The notes: generated from the letters alone by a model not told the origin. Counted from the first letter of the stretch, positions 37,850 to 50,921 are shown. The stretch: DNA of 64,000 nucleotides from Coriaria nepalensis (GCA_027186245.1 CP114491.1:8739501-8803500), one strand, 5' to 3'. A program made the numbers and translations.

Positions 37850-39592
37850 TACTTGAACTTGGAGTCAACAAGTTTAGACAAATTATTATAAAAAATAATG
37901 GATGGATCTGGGGGGGAGACATATAAATTTGACATTCGGTTGTGGCATAGGTAGCTTGGGCATGCCTCTTTTGGATACTTGGAAAAATTATTTCCTAGCT
38001 TATTTATGAAGGTTGATATTTCCAACTAAAAATGTGATGTTTGCGAGCTTGCAAAAAATCATAGAACTTCTTTTCCATCGACTTTAAATAAAAGTCTAGC
38101 TCCTTTCATGGTTATCCATTCTGACGTTTGGGGTCCTTCTAAAGTCCATACTCTTAGTGGATCTTGTTGGTTTGTTACTTTTATTGATGATTATAGCAGG
38201 ATGACATGGTTATATTTAATGAAGTCTAAAGGTGAAGTAAACTCATAATTTCAAAATTTTCATAAAATAATGAGTACTCAATACAATACCCAGATTCAAG
38301 TTCTTTGTAGTGATAATGTAGAGAATATCAAAGTGATGAACTCAAAAAATATTTGGAGATGTATGGAATAATTCATCAAACTACTTATCCATACTACCTC
38401 AACAAAATAGCATTGCTGAAAGAAAAAAATTGACACTTATTAGAACTTGTTTGTGCCCGATTAATAGAAGCTCATATGTTTTTGTGTTATTGGGGAGAAG
38501 CTCTTGTTACAGCAGCTTACTTAATCAATTGAGTTCCCTCTAGCTCTATTAACTTCCAAACTCCTTACTAGGCATTGCTTGATGTTGTTTTTGGTTATGT
38601 GGTGCCTAGTACTCAAAATATGTCTCCACATATTCTTGGTTATGTGGCATTTGCTTACCTACATATTGAACCTCATCTGTGTATTGAAAACCTCATCAGA
38701 TTCATGTTGATAAAGGAAGATACCAAAGACTCATAGGGAGATTGATGTACTTGGCTCACACAAGACCTAGCCTTGTCTATGCATTAAGCATTGTCATCCA
38801 ATTTATGTATAATTATGGAAAACAACACATGAAGGTTGTGTTCCACATCTTGAGGTATCAAAAATCTTCATTATGAAGAAATTTTATTTACAAAAATACA
38901 GAATACCAAAATGTGGAAACCTTTAATGATGTTAACTGGGCTGAATCAATAGATAATAGAATATCTACTTCAGGTTATTTTACTTTTGTAAGAAGAAATC
39001 TTGTCACATGGAGAAGTAAAAAATAAAATGTTGATGCTTGCTCAAGTGCAGAAGCATAATATCAAAGCATGATCTTGGTATTTATAAAGCTTTATGGATC
39101 AGACTTCTCTGGCATGATTTGGGATATCCACCAAAACAATCAATTAACCTATATTGTGACAACAAAATAGCATGTGCCATTATTCATAATCCGGGTTCAA
39201 CATGATCTTACAAAGCATGTTGAGGTTGACATGTTCTTCATTAAGAAAAATTAGAAAGCAAAACTGTGGAATTATCCAAAATTCGATCAAAATGTCAACT
39301 AGTCGATATCCTCACTAAAGCAGTTTCAAATCAAGTATTCACAAAGTTTCTTGTCAAGCTAAGTACACATAACATTTATGCACCAGCTTAAGGAGGAGTG
39401 TTGAACTTTTTAAATTACTAATAATAAGAATTAGTTGTAATTAATGGTAATAAAATTTGATCGTATTAATGGTGGTTAGTTAGAGTTATATTAATATTTA
39501 TAATTGTAAAATAAATATAAATACTCATCTATGTAAGTGATTAAATGTGAAAAACAAAAAAAAAAAAATTTCTCCACGATTAATTTCACGAC
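37850..39592 (+). mobile_element. Decayed Copia retrotransposon with 3' LTR
   Basis: Plus-strand pieces in order: a GAG-pre-integrase segment with WHRXLGHASFGYLEKLFPS and CDVCELAKNHRTSFPS (37940-38090), an integrase core with VIHSDVWGPSKVHTLSGSCW and FIDDYSRMTWLYLMKSKGE (38110-38240), integrase pieces to about 38570, then a jump to RNase H pieces (LIGRLMYLAHTRPSLVYAL near 38730-38790, ILTKAV near 39310). Frameshifts and stops occur throughout and most of the reverse transcriptase is deleted. A purine-rich tract aaggaggag at about 39390 is followed by tgttgaac at 39399, the likely start of the 3' LTR, which ends near 39592 in cacgaca. No 5' LTR or gag was found. Confidence 0.85.
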
Positions 39593-40177
39593 AATAAATA
39601 AAGATGAATAGAATTTTAACAAGTCAAACTCAAACTATTCATGACAAGGTTGATTCCCATACCGCCCGAGACCCCTCAACCTACAACTATAGTCCATAGA
39701 TTGAATTTTACTTAGGTGAGGAAATGATGAGTTAAAAAGGAGAATCCAAAACGGAAAAACGAGGAATCAAAAGAAGGAATAATTAAGAACCTAGGGCAAA
39801 GGAAAGGGAGTCAAGGGGGCAACAAATCACACCCGTTTGATTAATGAGTGGGTCACAGGCAGGGTCAGGAAGCCGCCTATCAATTTGACAAATTCTGAAT
39901 CCGCCCAGCTGCCTAATTGGGCACTACTTGTAGAAAACGCAAACAAATTCGTACTAATTACTAATTAACCAAAAGGTAGTCCAAAATCGAAGTGATTTTT
40001 CCTTAATGCCCTCTTGACATTTGTGGCGCAGTGACTTGTACAGCGAGGATTAAAGATTTTGGCAAATCTGGTACCTAGGATCAAGATGCCCTAACTGATA
40101 GTAGGTTTAAACAATTGCCCCCCCCCCCCTCCTCTCTCTCTCTCCCCCCTCCCTTCTCTCTTCTCTTTCTTTGAAGG
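39593..40177. other. Spacer between Copia remnant and MIR172 promoter
   Basis: Non-coding. It ends with a run of C (about 40119-40128) and then a CT-rich stretch to about 40170, which lies just upstream of the MIR172 TATA box. Confidence 0.5.
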
Positions 40178-40186
40178 CTATATATA
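40178..40186 (+). promoter_or_regulatory. Likely TATA box of MIR172
   Basis: The sequence ctatatata lies about 200 bases before the MIR172 hairpin, just downstream of a long CT-rich tract. This layout is common in plant microRNA promoters and supports plus-strand transcription. Confidence 0.6.
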
Positions 40187-40379
40187 CCCTTCAAATCATA
40201 TAACCCTAAGTCCTCTTAGAAACCCTTCTCTCTCGTCTCTTTTCCCCTATACGTGAGATCTCTCCTCCTTGCTATTCTTCAAAAACATTGAGCTTTCCTT
40301 GTTCTTAGTTGGTCCCACTTCCACAGACAGAGACATAGACATGTAGCTAGGGTTTGAAAAGCATTACTTGAAGAAAACA

Positions 40380-40591
40380 GTCGCTGTTTGCTGATGGAGC
40401 ATCATCACGATTCACAATATCTATTTCTTGTGGGGTCGATAATGGATGTAATGGCGGAGGGCCCTATCGTGTGAAATATGAAGTCATATATATATATATA
40501 TACAATATAGGGCCCTTTTGCTACTATCTACTATAGATTGGTCCCTTTTGATGTTGAGAATCCTGATGATGCTGCAGCGGCAAAAAGCGAC
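40380..40591 (+). ncRNA. MIR172: MIR172 precursor hairpin
   Basis: The mature miR172 sits on the 3' arm at 40557-40577 (agaatcctgatg then atgctgcag), a known variant with C in place of T at position 7. The star strand is on the 5' arm at 40396-40416 (ggagcatcatcac then gattcaca). The arms 40380-40421 and 40550-40591 pair along about 42 bases, from gtcgct/agcgac at the base through both miRNA strands, with few mismatches. The two 21-base strands form a duplex with exact 2-base 3' overhangs, as DCL1 products do. The loop between is about 128 bases and contains a short inner inverted repeat, agggccct/agggccct-like (about 40455 and 40507). miR172 represses AP2-type transcription factors and promotes phase change, flowering and floral organ identity. 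It stands alone among retroelement remnants; no AP2 target gene is in the window. Confidence 0.96.
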
Positions 40592-40594
40592 TTG

Positions 40595-41960
40595 ATACTA
40601 CACCACTCGTTACATATATAATGTCAAGATCATAGTAAGTATCTTTCCCTCTTAAAACTTTATATTTATATATTTGTTTGTGCATGTTAGATTTGACCTT
40701 GTTATTGTCTGAGAGATGATGATGGTTCAACCGGAGGTGTGCGATTTCGAAACCAAACGGGATGTTATATAACCGGATTTTGTTTTGTAAGTTCCATAAC
40801 AATTTACTTGTTAATGCTTTGAGATTATGCTTCTCCGAACATTAAATTGAGAGGAAATTATTAATAAAAAATATAATAGATCTTAATAAAATCCTTCCGT
40901 ATTTGTGTATTTAAGTGGTCGAGTTTTTCGTGCTAACCACGCTACGCATGCGGTGTGAGAGGAAAGGAAGGTTTCATGCTGTGGCGCTTTGCATTTAAGA
41001 TCCAGTTACTCTTTGGGCTACTAGTGAAGTGAAAGGCCCAAATTTCCGGGCTAAGAGTCTGCCTTACCATACAAATATCAGCGTTGGGCCTGACCAATCA
41101 ATGCTCTTGAAGCTTTTTCATATATCATATTATATGGACGAAACAAGAATCTTTGTCGATGATATATGTAGTTGATCAATCGCATAATTAGACCATATAT
41201 GTATTTTTCACATTGCATGGAAATCCAAATTTATAGTATTAACAACTGGAACTTGCACCGATCGATCGAATCTACACTGGAACTTGGACACACCATGCAT
41301 ATCAACAACAATATTGATTCTTACATACTGCAACAATCAATCTCTGTCTCTCTCTAATCATTTGATTGAGTTATGTTGGTCAGTGGGTTATGAATGAAAG
41401 TTGAAGTGAAGTAACATGAAGCTCACATGGAGGCATGTGAATGCAACTTAACATTCACTGCCTCACGTTTCAGTTAATTAAATATTAAGACATCATATAG
41501 TCAAATACGTACACTCCATGCTTTTTTTTAAGGCTTTTCGATGATTATAAATATAGGATATATTAATTATTATTATTTTCTTTTCTTTTCTTTTCTTTTC
41601 TCGTTTAAGAAAGAAAGACCATCTTCGAGTGTCAAAGATCAATTCAAAAGTGGAAGAAATGATGGAACAACAAGTTATTTAAGATTTAGTGTTTCTTATC
41701 ATATAGACATAACACGATAGATAGAAGTGGATTGGCCCTCCTCTTTACCAAAAGTTTTTTTTTTTGTATTTTGTGTTTCGAACAAAGTGTGGAGCCATCA
41801 TCGATGCTGTTTTTTATTTAAATCCTACTCTTTTTTGTTTCCATCATTCTAGCCGTCTAGTGTTTTCTATAGGGAAGCTAGGTAGAGCGTTGCATATATG
41901 TAATAATGTAAGTCGAATACCACTAATTTAGAGCCAAATCACGTTGTCTAAAATGAGATA
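40595..41960. other. Intergenic region right of MIR172
   Basis: The left part is the rest of the primary microRNA transcript, of unknown length. The remainder is AT-rich with a (TTTTC)n stretch near 41579-41600. No gene was recognised. Confidence 0.5.
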
Positions 41961-41984
41961 CCTAGCTAGCTACCTATGTACATT

Positions 41985-44710
41985 ACCCATAGCATTTCAC
42001 TCCGAGGAACTGCAGTCTTGGTGTGCATAAATCGAGTCTCTCCTTCTCGGATATGACCTAATTGGATATATCGATGGATCCCACCCATGTCCCACTTGTG
42101 ACACTCTGGAGTCCGTCCATTGGTTCCGTCAAGACAAGTTGCCACTATCGGCTCTCTTTGGTTCAATCTCCGCTTCGGTCGTGCCAATGGTTGCTTCCGC
42201 TATAACTAGCTTTGAAGCTTGGAGCATAGTCCTCTGTCTTTATGCGAATTGCTCCCCTCCCGGTCCCGAGTTATGTAATTGAAGGAAGATCTCTCACTTG
42301 CACACCTTGGCTCTCAATTTGTCTCCGACTTCCTACAAGCCGTCAAAGCCAAAGCAGATGAACTTTCCGTTATCGACAAACCAATTCTTATCGATGACCT
42401 CACTCTCGACATTCTCAACGGACATGGCAGGGTGCCGAGAAATAGCAGCGCCTATCCGGACTCGCGAGACCCCTTCAGTTTAAGAAGCTTCGTAACCTCT
42501 TAGTCTCCCATGAAACCTACTTGAACCGTCTTGAATCATCCACCACAAATCTGGTCGCCACCGCGAATGCCGCTCACCTCAGCAGCCTCAGTTTTCCTCC
42601 AACAACAGCAGCGGCAATGGACACTACAGCTGCCCACCATCTGCGCATAATAGCCAGCAGCTGCGCAGTAGTTTCTCTCGCGGCCCATCCTAGCGTCATC
42701 ATCCTTCCTCTTGCGGTCTGGGTACGAATAGCGGCAATCGACCGATTTATCAATACTACGACGTTCCCTATCATCTCGCCAACGTCTACCAAAAAATTAC
42801 GTCCACTGCCAACTGGGCCCAACAGGCCCATTCCGCTCCCCCCACGGATAGTGGCTGGCTCCTTGACACCAGTGCTTCCCATAATATGACCACCGACTAA
42901 ACCAATTTATCCATCCACTCGAAATATGATGGTACCGATGAAATAATCATCAGAGACGGTTCAGGTTTGATAGTCACCTATATCGTTGCCACGGATCTTC
43001 GACTCCCTCCTAACACTTTTCATTTATCACATGTTTTATGTGTCCCGTAATTACATCAGACCCTTTTATTTGTTCACTGCTTCATTAAAGCGAATAATAT
43101 CTTTCTTTGTGTGAAGGGTTAAGCAACATGGGCGACCTTATTGCACCGTCATGTGAAGACGTAGTCTACCATCTTCGAGCACTGTCTTCCACCTCTCCTA
43201 TGGCGTGTCTCAAGGAACGAACGGATATATGCGGTTGGCATCAGCAGTTGAATTATACACCCTCAAGCTATATTCTTCACCTTATGAAACAATTTAATTT
43301 ACCCATTATTCGGGACCATAAGTTTGATACTTGTGATTGTATTTCATGCAATTCTAATAAACGTTCAAGGATTCCCTTTGGTGACACCTCCCTTCACAGC
43401 ACTCATCCACTACACTTTGTTTCATTGATTCATTTAAACCCGACCATGTATGTCGACTATGGCTTTAAGCAAGTTCTACGGGCTTCGTATCAATCTCTTA
43501 GTGTGGCTCTCATCTCTTATGAGTTTTCTCAATCCAAATCTGACACTTATTCATTTAGCAGAAGGCCGCATCTACACTATACTTCCTCGTCAATGTGGAT
43601 GATCTCCTCATCATGGGTAATGACTCTCCCTTAATCTCTCATGTTATTAATCACTTGAGCTCTCTTTTCTCCGTCAAATATCTGGGGCCGCTCTCTTTTT
43701 TCCTTAGCTTGGAATTATTCGGTGCTCAAAAGGGGTCCTCCTAAGCAAACATAAATACATTGCCGACATTCTTCATCGTCATGAAAAGGATGGTGCAAAA
43801 CTGCTTCATACGCCCATGTAAACTAAATGTTCCTTCACCTGTGATGATTCCACGCCTGTATCTGATGATAATCCCTACCGGAAACTCATAGGTGCACTCT
43901 GATACCTTACCCTCACTCAGCCGGATATCGCGTTTTCGGTCAACCACTTAGCTCAATATATGCAAAGCCCTACCACCTCCCATTGGAAGGTCTCCAAAAG
44001 TCTTCTCCGCTATCTCAAAGGCGCCCTATCTCACGACCTACTCATCCGTCGTTCCCGCTCACTTGGAAGTCACTATGTATTCCAACGCTGATTGGGCTAA
44101 CAAACCCGATGACCAGTCTTCCGCCTCCGCCTTCATCCTCTTTCTTGGACCTAATCTAATCGCTTGGAGCACTCATAAACAACGGACCGTGGCCCACTCC
44201 TCAACGGAGGCCGAATACCATGCCTTAGTATGTGCCGCCTCCGAAATGTAATGGATCCGGAACTTATTTTCCGAACTATCCCTTTCCGTTTCGAAGGACT
44301 CCCACTCTACTCTGTGATAATGTCAGGGCCACGCAACTATCTCTAAACTCGGTCATGCACTCTCGCATGAAACACATCTTCATCGACATTCATTTTGTTA
44401 GAGACCTCGTTGCCAAAAAACTCATTTGTGTCTCTCACATTAGCACGATAGGCCAACTTGTTGACTTGTTAATGAAACCACTATCTCGTCCACGTTTCCA
44501 CCTTCTTCGGAGCAAAACCATGGTCGCCGATTTTGGGAGGCGTAATAAGGAAACCGCATAATATATGATGCCCACGTCAATCATGCATGCTGTAAGGATA
44601 TTGTACAGCTCGTATATTTCATTTTATTCATTGTAATTAGTTCTTTCCTTTGTTTCCTATTGTTTACGTAGAAAGCCCCGTATTCACTTGCAGAGTTAAT
44701 AATATTTGAG
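41985..44710 (+). mobile_element. Decayed Copia retrotransposon, gag to RNase H and 3' LTR start
   Basis: Plus-strand pieces in order: a gag N-terminus (about 41990-42230), gag with LSVIDKPILIDDLTLDILNG (42380-42420) and LLVSHETYLNRLESSTTNLV (42498-42560), a protease-like motif SGWLLDTSASHN (42850-42890), a reverse transcriptase fragment with VNVDDLLIMGNDSP and the following region (43585-43720), and RNase H with SNADWANKPDDQSSASAFIL and STEAEYHALVCAASE (44078-44250), then a tail to the stop at about 44561. Many frameshifts and stops occur and most of the integrase and reverse transcriptase is deleted. The 3' LTR probably starts at tgtaaggatattgtac (about 44591). Its base composition is more GC-rich than the surroundings, so it is a younger or different family from the other two remnants. 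Confidence 0.87.
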
Positions 44711-44911
44711 GAATTTCCACTATAGAGTTAGATTCATTTAAATTAAAGAAAATAAAAAATCAGAAATTCATACCAGATAATAATATAGATCAAACTAATA
44801 TAAAATATGAAGTAAAAATGGTATTTATCATTTTTCGAGGTCCTTTTAACTTGTCACTTTTGAATTAAACTATATAATATAGATTAATCACTCTAGATCC
44901 CTAAGAGAATT

Positions 44912-44913
<2 letters not shown>

Positions 44914-44961
<48 letters not shown>
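44914..44961. repeat. (TA)n microsatellite
   Basis: About 24 TA units in non-coding DNA just right of the Copia remnant. Confidence 0.9.
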
Positions 44962-44967
<6 letters not shown>

Positions 44968-47900
44968 ATAAGGATTCAAAACTAAATATTACTTAAAGTG
45001 CTTTTAAATACCCGAATCATTTCTCAGAGAAGATGATCAATTGATGGGTTGACAATTGAAAATTTGGAGGCAGAAGATCTTGACAACAACAGCTACAACA
45101 AGATCACAACTCCAGCAGTGTAGGGAACAGAACCACAGACAATGGACATCGTCGAATCCAACAGGATTGCGTACCAATCATATTATCATTCGTTTGTATA
45201 TTGATTTAAATTATCAGCATATACATCTAATATCACTTATACTAGTGGATAACACATTGATCATTATAATATTACACCAATAACAAAACGTTTTCCACGT
45301 TTTCTGCACCAACTTAAAATTCATTTTTTTAAATATATAAAAATAAAAATAATTGAGATATATAGAAGTATTTTATTTAAAGCACGCTTATTAGAAAATA
45401 TCTCATTAATTTGTTGTATTGATAATGAATCAAATTCACTGTCTAGTATATATCGATCGGCTTCGTTGTTTCTATATGGTTTATGTTTAAACTTATTATA
45501 AATGTAAATAAAATGACATAACTTAGAGAACATCTACGTACGTATATCAGAATCTATATATTTATGATTCCGTAAGATGGTTATGAGTCTCACATGCATC
45601 CGATCGGGAATCTCTCGATTCTAATATATACGTAGGAAATAATAAAAATTAACAATGCATGCATGTTCAAGTAATCTCATATTTGATTTGTGCATTAAAT
45701 ATGATCTTAATTACTTAGGTAAGTAAAAAAAAAACACATGACAAAGGAGACATCTCTATCCTAACAATGTTTGACTTAAGATGTAGTATATATCTACACA
45801 ATACGTAGACATATACACATGTGTACAATATTTCATTATCATTGATTAGTTTAATTAATGGTTTTGTATGAACCACGGGTTTTTACGATTGAGAATATAT
45901 ACACATGGGAAGCATGTGCCTGCTGTTTATGTTCAAAATGACTTCCAACTGAACAGGTAGCAATCTACTTAAGCTAGCTCGAAATCTGATTAATATTGTA
46001 TAATTAGGGTCTAACATTAATAAAGATAATACAACGAAACAACTCTTTACAGTACAAATCCATCCTTGCTTTCCTGCTTTACTACATCGCACTTTATATA
46101 TTCATTCGTCTAAACATTTCGCAGACTGAAGATGGCATGAAAGAAAGTAATATACACGAAATAGAACAGTATATTCTTGCTCATCATGCTGGATTGATAG
46201 CCGATAGGTCACCCCGGCATGCCGCAGCCACGGATTCCAATATTAAACGACGAACAGAAACTCGATTCATTATTGGGAGAATCTCTAAAATAACACGTTG
46301 ATTCGAGTTTGGTCCAGAAAAACTTGTCTCTACCAGTATTAGAAGTCGATCCGGCGCATGCATGTGTTGATATTCGGTCAAACAGTTGGTGGTGGAAGAT
46401 TCATTCACATTTAAACGGACAAAAATCATGGGACGGAGACAAACAAATGTTGTCATTTGATGCTTCCCATCAAAACGGTACCTTCAGAACCTTTTGCTCA
46501 ATCAAAACTCTCATAAACCACCCTACATATATAGATCATTTTATGGGGTCCCCCAACCTTCTTTTAACTTTTTTTACATTTTGATTGATCACAAGCTTAT
46601 GATATGTCACTCTATCCCATCCGTAACTTTTCCGATTAAAACAGGGCCCCACCTCCAAACACCATGCATGTTGACTCCATCATTCGTACGGTCAAATCCC
46701 CCCTTCCTCATTTTTTTTTTTTTTTTCATTTTACGTACGTACGTCCAACATTAGTTGGACCATACATGTATGGCTTATATTTTCATGAATGACATTATAT
46801 AGTACTTCTCATTTTTGTGATCATAAGTGTAACATCATATTATGGATTATATTATTCAAATGATCAATTTGTAACATACAAATCGATTATGATTCAAATT
46901 AAACGGATTCATAATTCATAAATTGAATCGGGTTTATCTAAAAATTTATGTTCTTAAGATTACATGACACAATCAGAAATCGACATCTTCGAATCCAGGA
47001 AAGACTAAATGACCATAAAAAGAATCTGAAAAACATCAAATAAAAGAGTGGCTGATTTTTATTTGTATGTTTTATTGTTTTTTCCCCCACTTTTGGAAGA
47101 AGAGATGATGAAGTGGGTTGAATGGCTTCCTTTGTCACGTGCATTTAGCCAACCAGTATCTGGTCTCTTGTTTATTCTGATTCAATCGGGCTTGGACGGT
47201 GGACTGGACTGGACCAAACTCAATTCATTTGTCAGAACTTTGTGTGGTCCCTACCTTTCATTTCTCTATTTTCGTTTTTCATTTTTTAATTAAAAATATG
47301 TTAATTAATAATATTAGTATTATATATTTCTATTACCTTATTTTAAAAATAAAAATTAATATCACGCGTTAATTTTATTATCATTATTAAAATTTATTAA
47401 AATTGATTATATAAATATTTAATTTTAGACTTAAATTATATTTTTATATATTATTATATAATTTAAGATTTATTTATTTATTTCATTATTTTTATCAAAA
47501 TTTTTAATGATTTATCTTTACATTATCATCCTCTTTATTAAATTATGATCGTATTTAATCTTTTTTATATATAATTAAATTATAATAAATATTTTTTTAT
47601 AATTTTATTATCTATCAAGATTATATATAAATAATTATTAATTATATCATTCATAATTTTATCTAATCTACTAATATTATTTTATATATATTTTTCAATA
47701 ATAATTTAATACTCTTAATAATAAAATATAATTAATCAAACGATCATCTTATAATATTTTAATTTCAACTTTATAAATATTTTTTTATCATATAAAACTC
47801 TTACTCATCATTCTCAATTTCATTTCATATATTTTAATTTTATAATTTATATCCTTTTATATAATAAATCATTTTACACTAAGACATTCTCCATCTATCT

Positions 47901-48100
47901 CAATTGAATTATCATATCATACATTTATTTAAAATTTTAAAAAATAAAGAAGAATAATTAATAATAAAAATAATAAATTTTAGGGGGTCAATCTCGAGGC
48001 GACAAAAACGAAAGAAGAAGGAAAAAAAAACCAGCAGGTGAGGTCCACTGCTCACTCCCTACTCTCTTCTTCTTCTACGAAGTCTAAACCCCCTCCTCTT
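44962..48100. other. Intergenic region upstream of the RTFL peptide gene
   Basis: No gene was recognised. The stretch 47290-47970 is extremely AT-rich. A short inverted repeat gtccaac/gttggac lies near 46742-46760, beside repeated acgtacgt. The right end is the promoter of the small peptide gene. Confidence 0.5.
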
Positions 48101-48110
48101 CTACTCACTC

Positions 48111-48120
48111 TTTATAAATA
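48111..48120 (+). promoter_or_regulatory. Likely TATA box of the RTFL peptide gene
   Basis: The sequence tttataaata lies about 140 bases before the start codon, downstream of a CT-rich stretch. Confidence 0.55.
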
Positions 48121-48250
48121 TCATCCCTGTCTCTTCTGTAAGTACAGTCAACTGTGGAAATTTCTCTCTCTTCACGCCCTCTGTTTTTCTTTCTGCAATT
48201 CATATCATAGGAGATAAAAACAGGGGATCTTTTTTCTTCGATATTGATCC

Positions 48251-48514
48251 ATGGCTGATGCTTCTTCTTGTGCGAATTCTCAACCACTTTACTTCGACGA
48301 GAAATGGAAGCTGTCGAAGAAAGAAGGGTCGTCAAGAAGCACTCGATCCTCGTCGAACTATCCTCTCATGGCGAAGAATTCGGCGAATTCACCGAGGAGG
48401 TGTTCTTTTAGCAGGAAGTGTGCGAGATTAGTTAAGGAACAGAGAGCGAGATTTTACATTGTGAGGCGATGTGTTACCATGCTCGTTTGCTGGAGAGATT
48501 ACTCTGATTCTTAG
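48251..48514 (+). CDS. RTFL: ROTUNDIFOLIA-like / DEVIL small polypeptide
   Basis: A single-exon frame of 87 aa. The C-terminal 38 residues carry the family's defining RTF/DVL domain: CSFSRKCARLVKEQRARFYI followed by VRRCVTMLVCWRDY. The N-terminal half is Ser-rich and variable, as is usual. These plant-specific peptides associate with the plasma membrane and restrain cell proliferation; overexpression of relatives shortens leaves and other organs. The start ATG has a good context (atccatggc) and lies downstream of a TATA box and a CT-rich leader of about 100 bases. The nearest genes are far on both sides. The domain match is clear; which family member this is cannot be told. Confidence 0.93.
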   Translation: MADASSCANSQPLYFDEKWKLSKKEGSSRSTRSSSNYPLMAKNSANSPRRCSFSRKCARLVKEQRARFYIVRRCVTMLVCWRDYSDS

Positions 48515-48519
48515 TTTTG

Positions 48520-50900
48520 GTGTTACCAAAACTGATTTTTTGGTTTTGGTGTTCTGTAGTTTCTTGGAATCCAAGATGAAGAAGAAGAAGAGCTGGAAAG
48601 ATCAATCGGTGGTTGAGATACATGTAACATAGATAGATTATATACTTGTACAGAAATGTTCTCTGTTTTTTTTTTTTTTTCCTTATGAGAGAGAAATTAG
48701 TGAAAAAACCTTGATGGGTGGATCTTTAATGTTAGAAATTAGTACTGTAATACTGTTTTAACTTCAATCGAAAAGATTGGAAAGAAAGACAGAATGAAAC
48801 TCGACTTTTTTTTTTCTCTTCTTTCAGGATAAACGGCTACACTTTTTGTTGATGATTGAAGTGATGGGTCACTTTGAAGAGATGATGATCTCACATCTTA
48901 ACTCTCCATCTTCCTTCTCTCTCTCCTCCATTCAAGCTTTTTGCAGAACACAGCTAACTGATGATCAGTTCCTTGTGGATCTGGTATAGTTGTCTCTGAC
49001 ATAAAAAATGAAAAATAAAAGAAAAAATATTAATTATTAAACCCTTTCTTCCATTAATTTCGTTTGATAAAAAATAGTGGGTATTAGCCCCATAGCAAGA
49101 TGGATCAACGTGCGACAGAGAGAAATAGCTCCCGATCAGATTTCATAATAGAGATCCCCTTTGAATGTTCAAAGGGTCAGAGCTGCTCTGCGTTTTCGTT
49201 GTTCTCATCGTCGTTTTGTTTTTTGTTTTTGTTTTTCTTATTGATATTTAAAATGTTTAGTAGTTGAAACAGATATATAATTTTGGTTAAATTCTTGTTC
49301 TATTTATATATATTATTCTTCTTATCTTTCCTATTTCTAATTTCTAAGAAGTCTTTTTTTTTGTGTAGGTTTATGTCTCTACTTGGTTCTGGTTTATGTC
49401 TCATAATCTTCCATCATCACCTTCATTACGGTAGAAATTTACAACTTTCAACATTCACGATCGCTTCAGACACTAGATAAGAGAGAGATACGTGTTTTGA
49501 TTACTTCTTAAATCATAGTAGGAAGGAAGGAAGGAAGGATAATCATGATTAATTATATTAACCCTCTGATTTTAATACTTCTTGTGTAATTTGGGAACTT
49601 GCAAGCTTTTGCCCTGCAACCCTGTGTGCTTGTTTCAGCCTCTCTTCTTGATCGTGGACCACTTTGACGATCCTTATTTCACCATTTACGAGTAAATCAC
49701 ATGCATTTTATAGGCCGTCCGTGAAAGATTTACAGCTGGGTTCTTACTGTAGTTCTGGAAATGTAAAAATTTGTAGTACAATAATACTCTGCAGTTAAGT
49801 ATGACGTCATGACTCATGAACATGTCAGATACTCCATATTGTGAACATCTGCTGCTGTCTGTTGGGAAATTATATATGATTAACTAATACATATACTCCA
49901 TATTACTCTCCTATAAATATCATTACATATAGTAATTATGTGAACTTGAAAAGCAATCAATCTAAATATCCATCTCATTGTAAAGCTTCAGTGGAATTAT
50001 TGACCTTTGAGATCGGCGTGAAACAGAGAGGGTCCCATAAAATCTTATTGATTCATATATAAAGTGAAAATCATCTTTTGATTTTTTTGGCCAGAGCCGA
50101 TCCAGAGGATTTCTTCACCTTGATTGATTTCAACATACAAATGGTAGAATTTCGAGAACAACTGGATTTTATGGTATGATACAGGTAGCTTATCAGTAAT
50201 AAAGTCTTTTCTTATGAGTTTTAGTCAAATGAGATCCTGAGAAATGGATGCTCTGGGCCTAAACGAGTAATGACTCCGTTTTGAGAGAGTTCATTTTTTT
50301 TTTTTGGTAAAAAGAAAAAAAATTATTTTAATTATATATATAAGATTAATATGATATGGGCTCCACCATGTACTCTTCTCTAGGTTCATTTTGTGGGTCC
50401 GACCTGGAATCTAAACAAAATTATGGGCCCAGCCCGCCAGCTATAAGTGGACCTTCTTCAACCCTTTAGAAGAATTATAAAATAAATAAAATTCCGTATT
50501 GTCCGCCTAGATCAGGCCCTTGTTCGTTCAACGGTCACATCATGACACGTTTGCATACAACGACGTGATAAACCCCTTCGTAGAATCCATGTATGGGTCC
50601 CATTGCAACCCTTTCAGATAGGTGTTATACCCGATGGGATCCATTCTCCGTTCTCGTGGTGGACCCACAGATGAAGGTGACCCCTTAGATGGGTCCCAGT
50701 TAAACAAGAATACTTATGCAAATCATAAAGCCTCTAGTGATTATCAAACACAGTAATTCAGCCATTTATGCAACCACTGTCAAGATATTTAACACCAGTT
50801 CCGCCATAATTACAACAGATCTCTCATCCCACATAATCTACTCTCCTTTCACCATAAATGTATAAACTTAGAACTCAGTTCTCCCATTAGTAACCTCATT
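48520..50900. other. 3' UTR of RTFL and intergenic region
   Basis: The first few hundred bases are the likely 3' UTR. No gene follows. A GAAG repeat lies near 49521-49538 and a near-perfect 20-base palindrome at 49157-49176. The right end is the likely 3' UTR of SDIR1. Confidence 0.5.
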
Positions 50901-50921
50901 ACATAAATGAATGAAGAAAGA

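Noticed and set aside
42521..42889. Plus-strand frame of 122 codons and its minus-strand counterpart
   Set aside because: Both are out-of-frame readings of the gag region of the Copia remnant.
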